This document shows, piece after piece, positions 8,701-16,284 of a stretch of DNA of 64,000 bases. Both the position numbers and the translations under genes were made by a program. The DNA lies in NCBI RefSeq assembly GCF_019008365.1, contig NZ_JAHHUL010000015.1, positions 49,784-113,783 of the forward strand. The letters are read 5' to 3'. Each line of letters opens with the position of its first letter. Within the stretch, counting starts at the first letter, position 1. The notes under the pieces are model-generated. The model was given only the letters and a program-made list of their open reading frames with translations, made no database searches and had not been told where the DNA came from. This stretch comes from Phosphitispora fastidiosa (GTDB lineage Bacteria > Bacillota > Thermincolia > Thermincolales > UBA2595).

Positions 8701-9244
8701 CGGTCACATGATGGCTGTGGGCTTTGATATGTACTGCAGGCTCTTGGAGGAGGCTGTTCATGAGCTGCGCGGCACATCGTCAGAAATCCTGCCCGAGCCG
8801 TCTATAGATTTGAATATTAATGCATTTATCAGTGATAATTATATATCTGACCCGGCGGTTAAAATTGAGGTATACAAAAAGATTATGCATATTGACACCC
8901 AGGAAGACTCCTTTGATGTTATGGAAGAGCTGGTGGACCGCTTTGGTGATGTTCCTGAACCGGTCGAAAACCTGATTTCTATTGCCCGGATAAAATCTCT
9001 GGCTGCTAAAAAAGGGGTCCAGAGCATTATTCAAACCAGAGATTCAGTGAGTATCAGTTTTCACGAACTATCAGGCATTAAGGTTGAACAACTGGCTCCG
9101 ATTACGGAAATGTTTAAGCGGAGGGTATCTTATTCGGCAGCTTCAGGTTTTCAGATAATCCTTTCAGTAAAGAATTTAAGCGGCCCGGAGGTGCTCCGGA
9201 AATTGGAGAAGATGCTGGCCAAATTAGCGGAACAGGTAGAATAA
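5720..9244 (+). CDS. mfd: Transcription-repair coupling factor
   Basis: 1174 residues, the normal length of Mfd. It displaces RNA polymerase stalled at DNA lesions and recruits UvrA. An N-terminal UvrB-like module is followed by the RNA polymerase-interacting domain (about residues 500-570, PGDFVVHVNHGIGKYMGI). Then comes the SF2 translocase, with Walker A GDVGYGKTE near residue 658 and the DEEQ box (IDEEQRFG) near 757. LSATPIPRTLHMA and QLRGRVGRS are the later helicase motifs, and a C-terminal TRCF domain closes the chain. ATG 5720 gives the standard N-terminus, with GAAAGGG upstream. The frame is open further upstream but passes through the terminator region. Confidence 0.97.
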   Translation: MKVHGFYDPLRESSDYLSLVKGLQKKTGYQMVYGLSSTQTSYLTAGLISGSRQPVFFVTAGALSAKKKFTDLKSLLPDREVLLFPDLDPVPFGAIAQSREVMIQRLQALDGIIGHEGAIVVIPVEALLKKIIPHQVFYEFCLKIEVGQRLDLSETVRLLVDQGYEKVDMVEGPGHFSLRGGILDIYSPVSQNPVRIELFDDEVDSVRDFTVETQRSLEKRSSITIIPAREAVFPAERILKALPRLKKDFVTEKTMLLKAGKNEAYKRLSERMGDFLEKLDQGIIPEGIEALFSYFYPDGVTVLEYLPQGSAVFIEEPSRQRDIIQNRLREQVEMHVSLLEQGLALPAQQHNNLTAEDLNRVMTRYTRIGYSLLPKQHGVKPGNIVNFSAKTMHIFKGKIDILVDEIKMLRENGFAVVIFGSTPGRMEKIRELLKENSIFAGMESELPQRVAPGEVIITCGLLEAGFELTAVKLAVITDWEIYGQPKKTRVVRAQTQQGAKISHFSDLRPGDFVVHVNHGIGKYMGIKQLEVGGIRKDYLFVQYSGEDKLYVPTDQIELIQKYLGAEGTAPKLYKLGGSEWSRVKQKVKESVKDLANDLIALYAARQKIPGHSFSPDTVWQQEFEDAFPFEETHDQVSAIEDVKKDMETSRPMDRLLCGDVGYGKTEVAIRGIFKAVMDNKQVAVLVPTTILAQQHFNTFRERFTGYPIRVEMLSRFKSAGEQKGIISDLKKGLVDVIIGTHRLLQGDVEFKELGLVIIDEEQRFGVTHKEKLKYIRQTVDVLTLSATPIPRTLHMAMIGARDMSILESPPEDRYPVQTYVLEFNLEIIADAVRREIDRGGQVYFVHNRVKDIDKTARMLQEVAPEARIAVAHGQMREDQLERRMLDFISGDYDILVCTTIIETGLDIQNVNTLIVDEGDKMGLSQLHQLRGRVGRSHRLAYAYFTYNKDKSLTEIAEKRLQAIREFTEFGAGFKIAMRDLEIRGAGNVLGPEQHGHMMAVGFDMYCRLLEEAVHELRGTSSEILPEPSIDLNINAFISDNYISDPAVKIEVYKKIMHIDTQEDSFDVMEELVDRFGDVPEPVENLISIARIKSLAAKKGVQSIIQTRDSVSISFHELSGIKVEQLAPITEMFKRRVSYSAASGFQIILSVKNLSGPEVLRKLEKMLAKLAEQVE

Positions 9245-9311
9245 ACAACTTGAATATTAATATTTGTCGGAGTATAATAAATTTATGATTTTTATTAGGG
9301 GAGGGTAATTC

Positions 9312-10415
9312 ATGGGAAGAAATCTGAAAAGAATCGTTGCTTTAATGCTTGTTCTCGCGTTCTCAATTGCTGTGACCGGCTGCAGTTCCAAAACCCTGGC
9401 TACAGTTAATGGGGCGAAGATATCAAAGGATGACCTGGACAAAAGAATGAACAAGGAAAAACTCTATTTAGAGCAGCAAGGAGCCTCGTTTTCCGGTCAG
9501 GAAGGTCAAATGATGCTGACAGCCCTGGAAAAACAGACCCTTGAGAAGATGATTGAACAGACCCTTATTGAGCAGACTGCAAAGGATGAGGGGGTATATC
9601 CTTCAAAGAGTGAGATTGACAAACAGGTTGAGGATATTATATCGAAGTTTGGCAGCAAGGCCGAATTTGAAGCGGCAATGAAACAGTATAATTATACATT
9701 GGAAGATATTGAAGATAAGGTTTCATTTGAAACAGCATATACCCAGCTCTATGAAAAAGTTACCGCTGATGTTAAAGTATCTGAGGATGAAATAAAGAAA
9801 TACTACGATGATAATAAGGACCAGTTTAAAGACCCGGTAAAAATAGGCGCCAGAGCGATTCTTATCAAATATGACAACCCTAACCAGACTACCATGATGG
9901 GACAAGAAGTACCCAAAGTGGGCCGTAATGAGGAACAAGCCAAGGAGATGGCTGCAGGTATAATTAAGGAACTAGACTCCGGAGCGGATTTTGAAAAACT
10001 TGCCAAGGAGAAATCCGAAGATGCCAGGTCCAAGGAAGACGGAGGACTGGTTAAGGATATGCAGGAGAGCAGTCCTTATGCCAAAGGCACCGTAATGCCT
10101 CCTGAATTTGATGAAGCGGCCATGGCGCTTAAAGCAGGACAGTACAGCAAAGAGCCTGTGAAAACGGCCACCGGGTATTATGTAATTAAGCTGGAGTCCC
10201 TGACCGAAGAAAAACAGCTTTCCTTTGAAGAAGCCAGGGAACAGATTGAGCAAACCCTGCCGATGGTACAGAAACAGCAGAAGTTTGCTGAGTATATGGC
10301 CGGAGTAAAGGGAAATGCAAAAATTGTCAACAAGCTGGCAGAAGAAGCTCCTGCGACCGTTCCGGAAGCTCCGGCAATGCCGCCTGAGACAGGTTCCCAA
10401 CAGCCGGCTAAATAA
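9312..10415 (+). CDS. PrsA/SurA-like peptidyl-prolyl isomerase lipoprotein
   Basis: 367 residues with a lipoprotein signal (KRIVALMLVLAFSIAVTGC, lipobox VTGC at about residue 24). A SurA-N-like helical region (TVNGAKISKDDLDKRM) is followed by a parvulin domain at about residues 175-300 (ARAILIKYDN, DFEKLAKEKSEDARS, GYYVIKLES). It probably acts outside the membrane as a foldase for exported proteins. The C-terminus is rich in Ala and Pro. AGGGGAGGG precedes the ATG. Standing between mfd and spoVT matches many Clostridia. Confidence 0.92.
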   Translation: MGRNLKRIVALMLVLAFSIAVTGCSSKTLATVNGAKISKDDLDKRMNKEKLYLEQQGASFSGQEGQMMLTALEKQTLEKMIEQTLIEQTAKDEGVYPSKSEIDKQVEDIISKFGSKAEFEAAMKQYNYTLEDIEDKVSFETAYTQLYEKVTADVKVSEDEIKKYYDDNKDQFKDPVKIGARAILIKYDNPNQTTMMGQEVPKVGRNEEQAKEMAAGIIKELDSGADFEKLAKEKSEDARSKEDGGLVKDMQESSPYAKGTVMPPEFDEAAMALKAGQYSKEPVKTATGYYVIKLESLTEEKQLSFEEAREQIEQTLPMVQKQQKFAEYMAGVKGNAKIVNKLAEEAPATVPEAPAMPPETGSQQPAK

Positions 10416-10495
10416 GCTAAATCAAAGTATTGGTACAAGTTAGCCAGGCTTAATGGAACATTGCTGCGCCTGACCAAAATCCGATGGAAAAAAAT

Positions 10496-10525
10496 GAATA
10501 ATTCCCTCTGCTCTGTTATATACTA
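10496..10525 (+). promoter_or_regulatory. Sigma-G-like promoter of spoVT
   Basis: GAATA at 10496-10500 and TATACTA at 10519-10525 are 18 bases apart, matching the forespore sigma-G pattern (GHATR, 18 bp, CATWHTA) with one -10 mismatch. In B. subtilis spoVT is a sigma-G gene, which supports the call. Confidence 0.55.
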
Positions 10526-10578
10526 TCAATGGAAAGATCATTGTTAAAAAGTGCAGAAAAAGGAGGGAAGACAAACTA

Positions 10579-11130
10579 ATGAAGGCGACCGGTATAGTAC
10601 GCAGGATAGACGACCTAGGACGCGTAGTGATTCCAAAAGAAATTAGAAGAACCCTGAGGATTCGTGAAGGGGACCCTCTTGAGATTTTTGTGGACAGGGA
10701 AGGGGAGGTTATCCTAAAAAAATACTCACCCATTGGTGAGTTGGGTGATTTTGCTAAAGAATATGCGGACTCTCTTTATGAAGCTATTGGGCATATTGCC
10801 TGTATTGCTGACAGGGACACCATTATTGCTGTTGCTGGGGCGCCTAAAAAGGAATTTCTGAACAAAGCTATTGGGCCCGCAGTGGAAAAGGTAATGGAGG
10901 ACCGTAAAGCGATACTTATAAACGATCCTGGCTCTGAACCCGTATTAGATGGTGATGAGGATGAGCCTGATAAGTTTAGTGCACAGGTGATTGCACCGAT
11001 AATCGCAGAAGGTGATCCGATTGGTGCAGTGATACTCCTGTCCAAGGAGTCCGGCACCCAGATGGGCGATATGGAGTTAAAGCTTGCGGAAACAGCGGCA
11101 GGCTTCCTGGCAAAACAAATGGAGCAGTAA
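10579..11130 (+). CDS. spoVT: Stage V sporulation protein T, transcriptional regulator
   Basis: 183 residues: an AbrB-type swapped-hairpin DNA-binding domain at 1-52 (MKATGIVRRIDDLGRVVIPK) and a GAF-like C-terminal domain (about 60-180). SpoVT adjusts sigma-G-dependent gene expression in the forespore. Length and N-terminus agree with Bacillus SpoVT. AGGAGGG is 12 bases before the ATG. A sigma-G-like promoter is visible upstream and a terminator downstream, so it is probably monocistronic. Confidence 0.96.
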   Translation: MKATGIVRRIDDLGRVVIPKEIRRTLRIREGDPLEIFVDREGEVILKKYSPIGELGDFAKEYADSLYEAIGHIACIADRDTIIAVAGAPKKEFLNKAIGPAVEKVMEDRKAILINDPGSEPVLDGDEDEPDKFSAQVIAPIIAEGDPIGAVILLSKESGTQMGDMELKLAETAAGFLAKQMEQ

Positions 11131-11132
11131 TC

Positions 11133-11162
11133 AAAAGGTAGCTTAAATGCTACCTTTTCTTT
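11133..11162 (+). terminator. Intrinsic terminator of spoVT
   Basis: AAAGGTAGC-TTAAAT-GCTACCTTTT: a 9-bp perfect stem with a T-rich tail, directly after the stop codon. Confidence 0.85.
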
Positions 11163-11243
11163 GTGCGTGCGTGGTTTTCCTGTGGAATTTTTTGTCCCCC
11201 CCGTAAATACTTATAGATTAACACATTTGGGGGAGGCGCTTTT

Positions 11244-12794
11244 TTGAAGACCCATTCTTTTTTAAAAGGGGCTGCTATACTGGCGCTGGCGGGATTGATC
11301 AGTAAAGTCCTCGGGGCGCTGTACCGGATTCCGCTTTTTCGGGTAGTGGGGTCAGAGGGAATGGGGCTATATCAGATGGCTTATCCTATTTACACGATAT
11401 TACTGGCCATTTCCAGCGCCGGTATCCCTGTAGCGGTTTCGAAAATTATCTCTGAAAATATGGCCCGCCGGAATTTTCCCGGTGTCAGGCGTACCTTTAC
11501 GGTTTCTCTGGTATTTATCGGGTTATTATCTGGTTTCCAAGCGATAATGCTTTACAAAAGTGCTGGATACCTGGCGGCAGATGTGTTTCATGTACCTGCG
11601 GCAGCACATAGTATCCGGGCTATTGCTCCGGCTGTTTTTTTTGTAGGGCTGATGTCTGTGTTCAGGGGGTATTTTCAGGGCTTTCAGGAAATGTCCCCTA
11701 CTGCTTTATCACAGGTGCTGGAACAGTTTATCAGGGTAGGAACTGTACTGACCGGCGCTTATATCTTCCTGCCAATCGGCATAGAATATGCCAGCGCCGC
11801 CGCTACTTTTGGCGCCGTAACCGGAGCGGCGGGAGGGCTGTTGTTTCTGGCGGGTCTGTATTTCATCAGGCCTTATTTCAAAATGGCCCCTTCAGGTTCT
11901 TACGGGTCCTCAAACGGATATGTTCGCAGTGCTTTGTTTATTGTATTTAGACTAATCTTACTTGCCCTGCCCATTTCCCTGGGAGGGCTTGTCCTTCCGT
12001 TAATGCAAACCCTTGATGCTGTTACGGTTCCCGGACGCCTGCAGTTGGCGGGATATACTGTATCCCGGTCATCTCAGCTATACGGGCAGCTTACCGGCGC
12101 TGCCATTACCCTGATTAATCTGCCGACAGTGCTGACAGTTTCATTGGCTTCTTCTCTTGTTCCGGCTGTTTCCCGGGGCCTTGAACGCAGGAGCTTTGGG
12201 GAAGTCAAGAGGCAGATCGGGACATCTCTGGAGATAACCTTACTGGTATGTATACCGGCGGCAGCAGGACTGATTGTTTTGGCCAGGCCGATTACCAATC
12301 TCTTATTCAGGTGCCCTGAGGCCGGACTGCCCTTGGCAGTTTTGGCGCCGGCAGCAGTATTTCTGGGGCTGCACCAGACCACTACCGGGATCCTTCAGGG
12401 CATGGGTAAGACTTTTGTCCCCGTAATAAATCTTGCCCTGGGTGCAGTTATTAAACTGATCCTCAATTATACCCTGACGGCCTCGCCGCAAATCGGCATT
12501 ATTGGCGCTGCTGCCGGGACCGTAGCCGGTTTTTTAATTTCCTCTTACCTGAATTATATTCATATCCGCAGCTTTTTGGGCTGGACGGTGGATTACCGGA
12601 AAATATTGCTTAAGCCGGTATTTGCTGCTACAATAATGGCGGTGGGGGTATATTTTACATATGCTCAATCAACAATAATCATGGGAAGCGATTGGGCGAC
12701 TGTGACCGCCGTACTAACCGGGGCCATAATATATTTTTCGGCATTATGCTGTATGGGAATATTCGGCCAAATTGGGATAACCATAAAAAAGTAA
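11244..12794 (+). CDS. SpoVB/YabM-type polysaccharide (lipid II) flippase
   Basis: 516 residues, almost wholly hydrophobic with about 14 membrane helices: the MOP/MATE superfamily architecture of SpoVB, YabM and MurJ-like flippases. The N-terminus (FLKGAAILALAGLISKVLGA) followed by RIPLFRVVGSEGMGLYQMAYP is typical of the group. Its place between spoVT and yabN equals yabM of B. subtilis. It probably moves a lipid-linked precursor for spore cortex or wall synthesis. The TTG start lies behind GGGGGAGG. Confidence 0.88.
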   Translation: MKTHSFLKGAAILALAGLISKVLGALYRIPLFRVVGSEGMGLYQMAYPIYTILLAISSAGIPVAVSKIISENMARRNFPGVRRTFTVSLVFIGLLSGFQAIMLYKSAGYLAADVFHVPAAAHSIRAIAPAVFFVGLMSVFRGYFQGFQEMSPTALSQVLEQFIRVGTVLTGAYIFLPIGIEYASAAATFGAVTGAAGGLLFLAGLYFIRPYFKMAPSGSYGSSNGYVRSALFIVFRLILLALPISLGGLVLPLMQTLDAVTVPGRLQLAGYTVSRSSQLYGQLTGAAITLINLPTVLTVSLASSLVPAVSRGLERRSFGEVKRQIGTSLEITLLVCIPAAAGLIVLARPITNLLFRCPEAGLPLAVLAPAAVFLGLHQTTTGILQGMGKTFVPVINLALGAVIKLILNYTLTASPQIGIIGAAAGTVAGFLISSYLNYIHIRSFLGWTVDYRKILLKPVFAATIMAVGVYFTYAQSTIIMGSDWATVTAVLTGAIIYFSALCCMGIFGQIGITIKK

Positions 12795-12810
12795 TCCGGG
12801 GGTGGATAAA

Positions 12811-14325
12811 GTGGCTGTAATTGCTAAAGAGTTATTAATTGTTGGGCTTGGACCGGGAGATGTTGATTTAATCTCTATAGGCACATTTGAGAAAATAAAA
12901 AACGCCCGGAAACTGCTCCTGCGCACTGGGAAGCATCCTGCGGCCGAGGAACTGCGCAGTATGGGTTTGGAGTTTGAGACATTTGACCATCTTTACGAAC
13001 GGTACGGTGATTTTGCGGAAATATATTCTGAGATTGCTGTAGAGGTCGTCAGGCTGGCCGGGGAGGGTCCTGTGGTTTTTGCAGTTCCCGGAAACCCACT
13101 GGTAGGGGAGGAAGCAGTCCTTAGAATTATCCAGCTAGCCCTGGAAGCTAACCTATCTTATGAGATAGTGCCTGCAATGAGTTTTCTGGACCCGGTATTA
13201 ACAGGCCTTGGTTTGGATCTGTCAGGGGGCCTTAAACTTGTTGATGGGCTGCAGTTGGCCGGGGAGGAGCGGAACCCTGCGGCCAACCCGGACCCGTTAG
13301 TTTCAAATATAATCATGCAGGTATATAATTCCAGGGTTGCTTCTGAAGTGAAGCTGTCTCTGATGGAGTTTTATCCGGATGAGCACCCTGTAACCGTGAT
13401 TAGCGCTGCCGGAGCGGCAGACCAGGTCAGGATTGAGGAAATCCCCCTTTTTGAACTGGACAGGCTGCCGTGGGTTGATCACCTGACCTGTGTCCATGTA
13501 CCTCCATATTTAGAATCAAAATCAATGGTGAGCCGGTATCCTGCCGACCGCCTGGTGGGACTGTTGGAAATACTCAGAAGTGAAGCTGGCTGTCCCTGGG
13601 ATAAGGACCAGACACACACTTCATTGAAAAAATATCTTGTAGAAGAGACCTATGAAGTGATAGATGCAATTGAAGAAGGAAATATGTATAAAGTCTGCGA
13701 AGAATTGGGAGACTTATTATTACAAATAGCTTTTCACGCCCAGATAGCGGCGGAACAGGGCTTTTTCGACATGAATGATGTCATCGGGGTAATTGCTGAC
13801 AAACTTATCAGAAGGCATCCGCATGTATTTGGCGATACTTATGTTAGGAACAGTGAGGAGGTTTCCATCAAATGGGAGGAGATTAAAAAAAATGAGCTGA
13901 AGGAAAAGGGTGAAACCCGTAATTCATTGTTAGACGGTATACCAAACCATATGCCTGCTTTAATGAAGGCCGACAAAATTCAGCGGCGAGCAGCCAAAGT
14001 CGGGTTCGACTGGTCTGACTACAGGGGTGCTTTGGACAAGGTTAGCGAGGAGTTAATGGAGGTGTGTGAGGCTATTGACAGCGGCAATTCGGACAAGGTT
14101 CGTGAAGAGATAGGAGATATACTGTTTGCTGTTGTAAATCTAGCCCGTTTTAAGAAAATTGACCCTGAAGAGGCCCTGGCACTTACGAACCGCAAGTTTA
14201 AAAACAGGTTTGTCTTTATGGAAGAATCAGCATCCAATTCCGGAAAAGATTTAAGTAAGATGAGCCTTGATGAACTTGACAGATTATGGAATAATGCCAA
14301 ATTGATGCTGCAATCTAAAAAATAA
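12811..14325 (+). CDS. yabN: YabN: tetrapyrrole methylase-like domain fused to MazG pyrophosphohydrolase
   Basis: About 504 residues. Residues 1-225 are a SAM-dependent tetrapyrrole-methylase fold (LLIVGLGPGDVDLISIG, VFAVPGNPLVGEEAV). Residues 245-500 hold two MazG all-alpha repeats (CPWDKDQTHTSLKKYLVEET, EELGDLLLQIAFHA, then EEIGDILFAVVNLARF), which hydrolyse nucleoside triphosphates. GTG 12811 is preferred over GTG 12802 because GGGGGTGG is then 6 bases upstream. It overlaps the yabM-hup gene string without an obvious terminator. Confidence 0.93.
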   Translation: MAVIAKELLIVGLGPGDVDLISIGTFEKIKNARKLLLRTGKHPAAEELRSMGLEFETFDHLYERYGDFAEIYSEIAVEVVRLAGEGPVVFAVPGNPLVGEEAVLRIIQLALEANLSYEIVPAMSFLDPVLTGLGLDLSGGLKLVDGLQLAGEERNPAANPDPLVSNIIMQVYNSRVASEVKLSLMEFYPDEHPVTVISAAGAADQVRIEEIPLFELDRLPWVDHLTCVHVPPYLESKSMVSRYPADRLVGLLEILRSEAGCPWDKDQTHTSLKKYLVEETYEVIDAIEEGNMYKVCEELGDLLLQIAFHAQIAAEQGFFDMNDVIGVIADKLIRRHPHVFGDTYVRNSEEVSIKWEEIKKNELKEKGETRNSLLDGIPNHMPALMKADKIQRRAAKVGFDWSDYRGALDKVSEELMEVCEAIDSGNSDKVREEIGDILFAVVNLARFKKIDPEEALALTNRKFKNRFVFMEESASNSGKDLSKMSLDELDRLWNNAKLMLQSKK

Positions 14326-14355
14326 CAGGGTTTATCATAAAAAAATTCCGTAAAA

Positions 14356-14382
14356 GCAGGAGTTTAGCGGGTTTTAGCGAAT
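14356..14382 (+). promoter_or_regulatory. 27-bp motif GCAGGAG-N14-GCGAAT upstream of HU
   Basis: GCAGGAG and GCGAAT are exactly 14 bases apart. The same arrangement with the same total length occurs once more in the window, upstream of fhs (32047-32073). Function unknown; both targets are probably highly expressed. Confidence 0.4.
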
Positions 14383-14437
14383 GCATTAAATGGAATTCTA
14401 AAATGAACACCAATATTTACATTTAGGAGGGATTTTT

Positions 14438-14710
14438 GTGAACAAGCAAGAATTAGTGACCAGCGTCGCAGAAAAGTCAGGTTTAACCAAAAAAGATTCC
14501 GAAAAAGCAGTTAACGCTGTGTTTGCCAGCATTGAAGAGGCTCTCGCAAAAGGTGACAAGGTTCAGTTGGTTGGTTTCGGAACTTTTGAAGTGCGCAGCC
14601 GTGCTGCCAGGAAAGGCCGCAATCCGCAAACAGGCGAAGAAATCGAGATTGCAGCTGCCAAGGTACCTGCCTTCAAAGCAGGCAAATCGTTACGCGATAC
14701 CGTTCAATAG
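14438..14710 (+). CDS. hup: HU-type nucleoid DNA-binding protein
   Basis: 90 residues, standard HU length. It binds and bends DNA non-specifically as a dimer. Visible features: [20 protein letters not shown] at the start, [20 protein letters not shown] for the beta arm, and [17 protein letters not shown] at the end. GTG start behind AGGAGGG. HU follows yabN here, as in several Clostridia. Expression probably high, judged from the strong Shine-Dalgarno. Confidence 0.97.
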   Translation: MNKQELVTSVAEKSGLTKKDSEKAVNAVFASIEEALAKGDKVQLVGFGTFEVRSRAARKGRNPQTGEEIEIAAAKVPAFKAGKSLRDTVQ

Positions 14711-14776
14711 TCTGGAACGATTGCTGCGCCACATTTATCGGTTTTAACTTTACAGTAGACATGACAGCAAAAATCG

Positions 14777-14834
14777 AAGCTGAAAATTTGGAAGACAGTA
14801 AAAAGCTCCTATATGATTATAGGAGCTTCAGCTT
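14777..14834. terminator. Terminator-like hairpin downstream of HU
   Basis: AAGCTCCTAT (14803-14812) and ATAGGAGCTT (14819-14828) form a 10-bp stem. An outer AAGCTGA/TCAGCTT pairing (14777-14783 with 14828-14834) could replace its base. The T-run is on the minus-strand side, so it may be bidirectional or a structured 3' end of the HU transcript. Confidence 0.5.
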
Positions 14835-14891
14835 ATTAAAACCCCAGCGTATTTTTGGATGTCCGACCGCAACCAGAATAGGGGAAACCAG

Positions 14892-14967
14892 GCAGGCGAT
14901 GGGGCTCGCCGTTAACCGCTGATTTCAGCTAATAGCTCCTACCGGTAAGCTGCTGGTAGGAGTTTTT
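14892..14967 (+). promoter_or_regulatory. Fluoride riboswitch (crcB motif) with overlapping terminator
   Basis: The sequence GGCGATGGGGCTCGCC, then AACCGC, then AGCTAATAGCTCCTACC follows the crcB/fluoride riboswitch consensus closely. CTCCTACC (14936-14943) also pairs with GGTAGGAG (14955-14962), followed by T5: an intrinsic terminator that shares bases with the aptamer's 3' end. Fluoride binding should disrupt this terminator and switch on the two crcB genes behind it. Aptamer plus two fluoride-channel genes makes the assignment very strong. Confidence 0.93.
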
Positions 14968-15045
14968 ATGTTTCTTGGACATGACTAATGGGATTGGTAC
15001 ATCATATTCGCAAAATGGTAATAAAATTGCAGGGCGGTGAATGGG

Positions 15046-15453
15046 TTGGATTATTTGGCAGTTGCAGCTGCCGGCTTTTTAGGTGCTGTGACCAGAGCTG
15101 CACTTGGGAAAGCTGCTGATGCATTGATAGTGACTGTTTTTCCCCTGGGTATTTTAATTGTCAATTTAACAGGTTGTTTAATATTAAGTTTTTTTCTTAC
15201 CCTTACAGCAGAACGCCTTAAAATTAATCCTAAATTGCGCCTGGCTGTTGGTTCCGGTTTTTTGGGTGCATATACAACTTTTTCTACATTTGCGGTTGAC
15301 TCTATAGGTCTAATCGTATCTCGTCAAATATGGGGCGGACTTGGTTATATTATAGGGACTTCACTGGGGTGTATTGCTCTGGCATGGCTTGGCGCTGCCG
15401 CAGGCAGGTCTCTGGCTAAGAGAAGTGATACTGAGGCGGAGACATCCAAATAA
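15046..15453 (+). CDS. crcB: Fluoride ion channel Fluc/CrcB, first copy
   Basis: 135 residues with four membrane helices. CrcB proteins export fluoride as dual-topology dimers. Signature stretches: GFLGAVTRAALG, FPLGILIVNLTGC and GSGFLGAYTTFSTFAVD. TTG 15046 is chosen over GTG 15037 because AGGGCGGTG is then about 6 bases upstream and the protein aligns with the second copy from its first residue. Directly controlled by the fluoride riboswitch. The second crcB follows, so the channel may be a heterodimer. Confidence 0.95.
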   Translation: MDYLAVAAAGFLGAVTRAALGKAADALIVTVFPLGILIVNLTGCLILSFFLTLTAERLKINPKLRLAVGSGFLGAYTTFSTFAVDSIGLIVSRQIWGGLGYIIGTSLGCIALAWLGAAAGRSLAKRSDTEAETSK

Positions 15454-15461
15454 GGTACAAT

Positions 15462-15514
15462 AAGAGGTTAATAAAAGAGGTTAATAAAAGAGGTCAATAG
15501 AAGAGGTTAATAAG
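15462..15514 (+). repeat. 13-nt tandem repeat containing Shine-Dalgarno cores between the crcB genes
   Basis: About four copies of a unit like ATAAAAGAGGTTA run from the first crcB stop to the second crcB ATG. Each copy has an AGAGG core; the last one serves as the ribosome binding site of the second crcB. Confidence 0.8.
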
Positions 15515-15895
15515 ATGGAATATCTATATATTGGCATTGGCGGATTCTTTGGCGCAATGACCAGATATGGTTTGAGCAAATGGGTTGGCCGGCATTGGAG
15601 CGGAAAATTTCCAGTGGCAACCTTTTGGATAAACATTACCGGGTCCTTTATTCTGGGGCTGCTGTTTGTTGCTTTTGCAAAAGCAGGCCCCGGGGCAGCA
15701 GACTTAAAAAGTTTGGCTGCAGCCGGCTTCTTAGGAGCGTATACAACATTTTCTACGTTTGCCTTCGAAATAGTGAGTCTAATTGAAGAGGGTGACAGAG
15801 ATATTGCAGTGAAGTACTTTTTGACAAGTATATCTCTTGGGTTGGCAGCAGCGCTTTTAGGATTGACTCTGGCGAGATATTTCTGGCAGACTTAA
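15515..15895 (+). CDS. crcB: Fluoride ion channel Fluc/CrcB, second copy
   Basis: 126 residues with four predicted membrane helices. Signatures include GGFFGAMTRYGLSKW, FWINITGSFILG and GFLGAYTTFSTFAFE. It is diverged from the upstream copy; paired small CrcB proteins of this kind often work together with opposite membrane orientation. The ATG follows the last repeat of the AGAGG-containing array. The rqcP gene begins 21 bases after the stop, so fluoride-dependent transcription might read into it. Confidence 0.96.
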   Translation: MEYLYIGIGGFFGAMTRYGLSKWVGRHWSGKFPVATFWINITGSFILGLLFVAFAKAGPGAADLKSLAAAGFLGAYTTFSTFAFEIVSLIEEGDRDIAVKYFLTSISLGLAAALLGLTLARYFWQT

Positions 15896-15916
15896 AAGGA
15901 AATAACGGAGGGAAAA

Positions 15917-16177
15917 ATGAGACTTGACAAGTTTTTAAAGGTTTCACGTATTATCAAGCGCAGGACGATGGCTAAAGAAGTTTGTGACAGCGGAAGGGTG
16001 ACCTTAAACTCAAGGCCGGCAAAGCCCGGTTCAGAGGTTAAGGCCGGGGATGTGCTTGAACTTGATTTTGGAAGTAAGCGGATTAAGGTGGAGGTTCTGG
16101 ATACTCCCAGTACCGTAAGGGCTGACCAGGCAAAAGACCTGTACCGGCCTCTGGAAGAAACAAGGGTGCTTAATTAA
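15917..16177 (+). CDS. rqcP: RqcP (YabO) S4-domain ribosome quality control factor
   Basis: 86 residues, almost only an S4 RNA-binding domain (MRLDKFLKVSRIIKRRTMAK, then GRVTLNSRPAKPGSEVKAGD). RqcP works with RqcH on stalled 50S subunits in alanine tailing. CGGAGGG precedes the ATG. In Bacillus yabO lies directly after yabN; here HU and the fluoride module have been inserted between them. Confidence 0.93.
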   Translation: MRLDKFLKVSRIIKRRTMAKEVCDSGRVTLNSRPAKPGSEVKAGDVLELDFGSKRIKVEVLDTPSTVRADQAKDLYRPLEETRVLN

Positions 16178-16284
16178 CTCTAATTCCCATTCATATTGTG
16201 ATTTCCCCGGGAAGATACTATCAACAGTTGGCTGGACGTTTAGTGAAGGTTGGCTGGACGTAAGTTGAGAAGGGGGAATCGATA

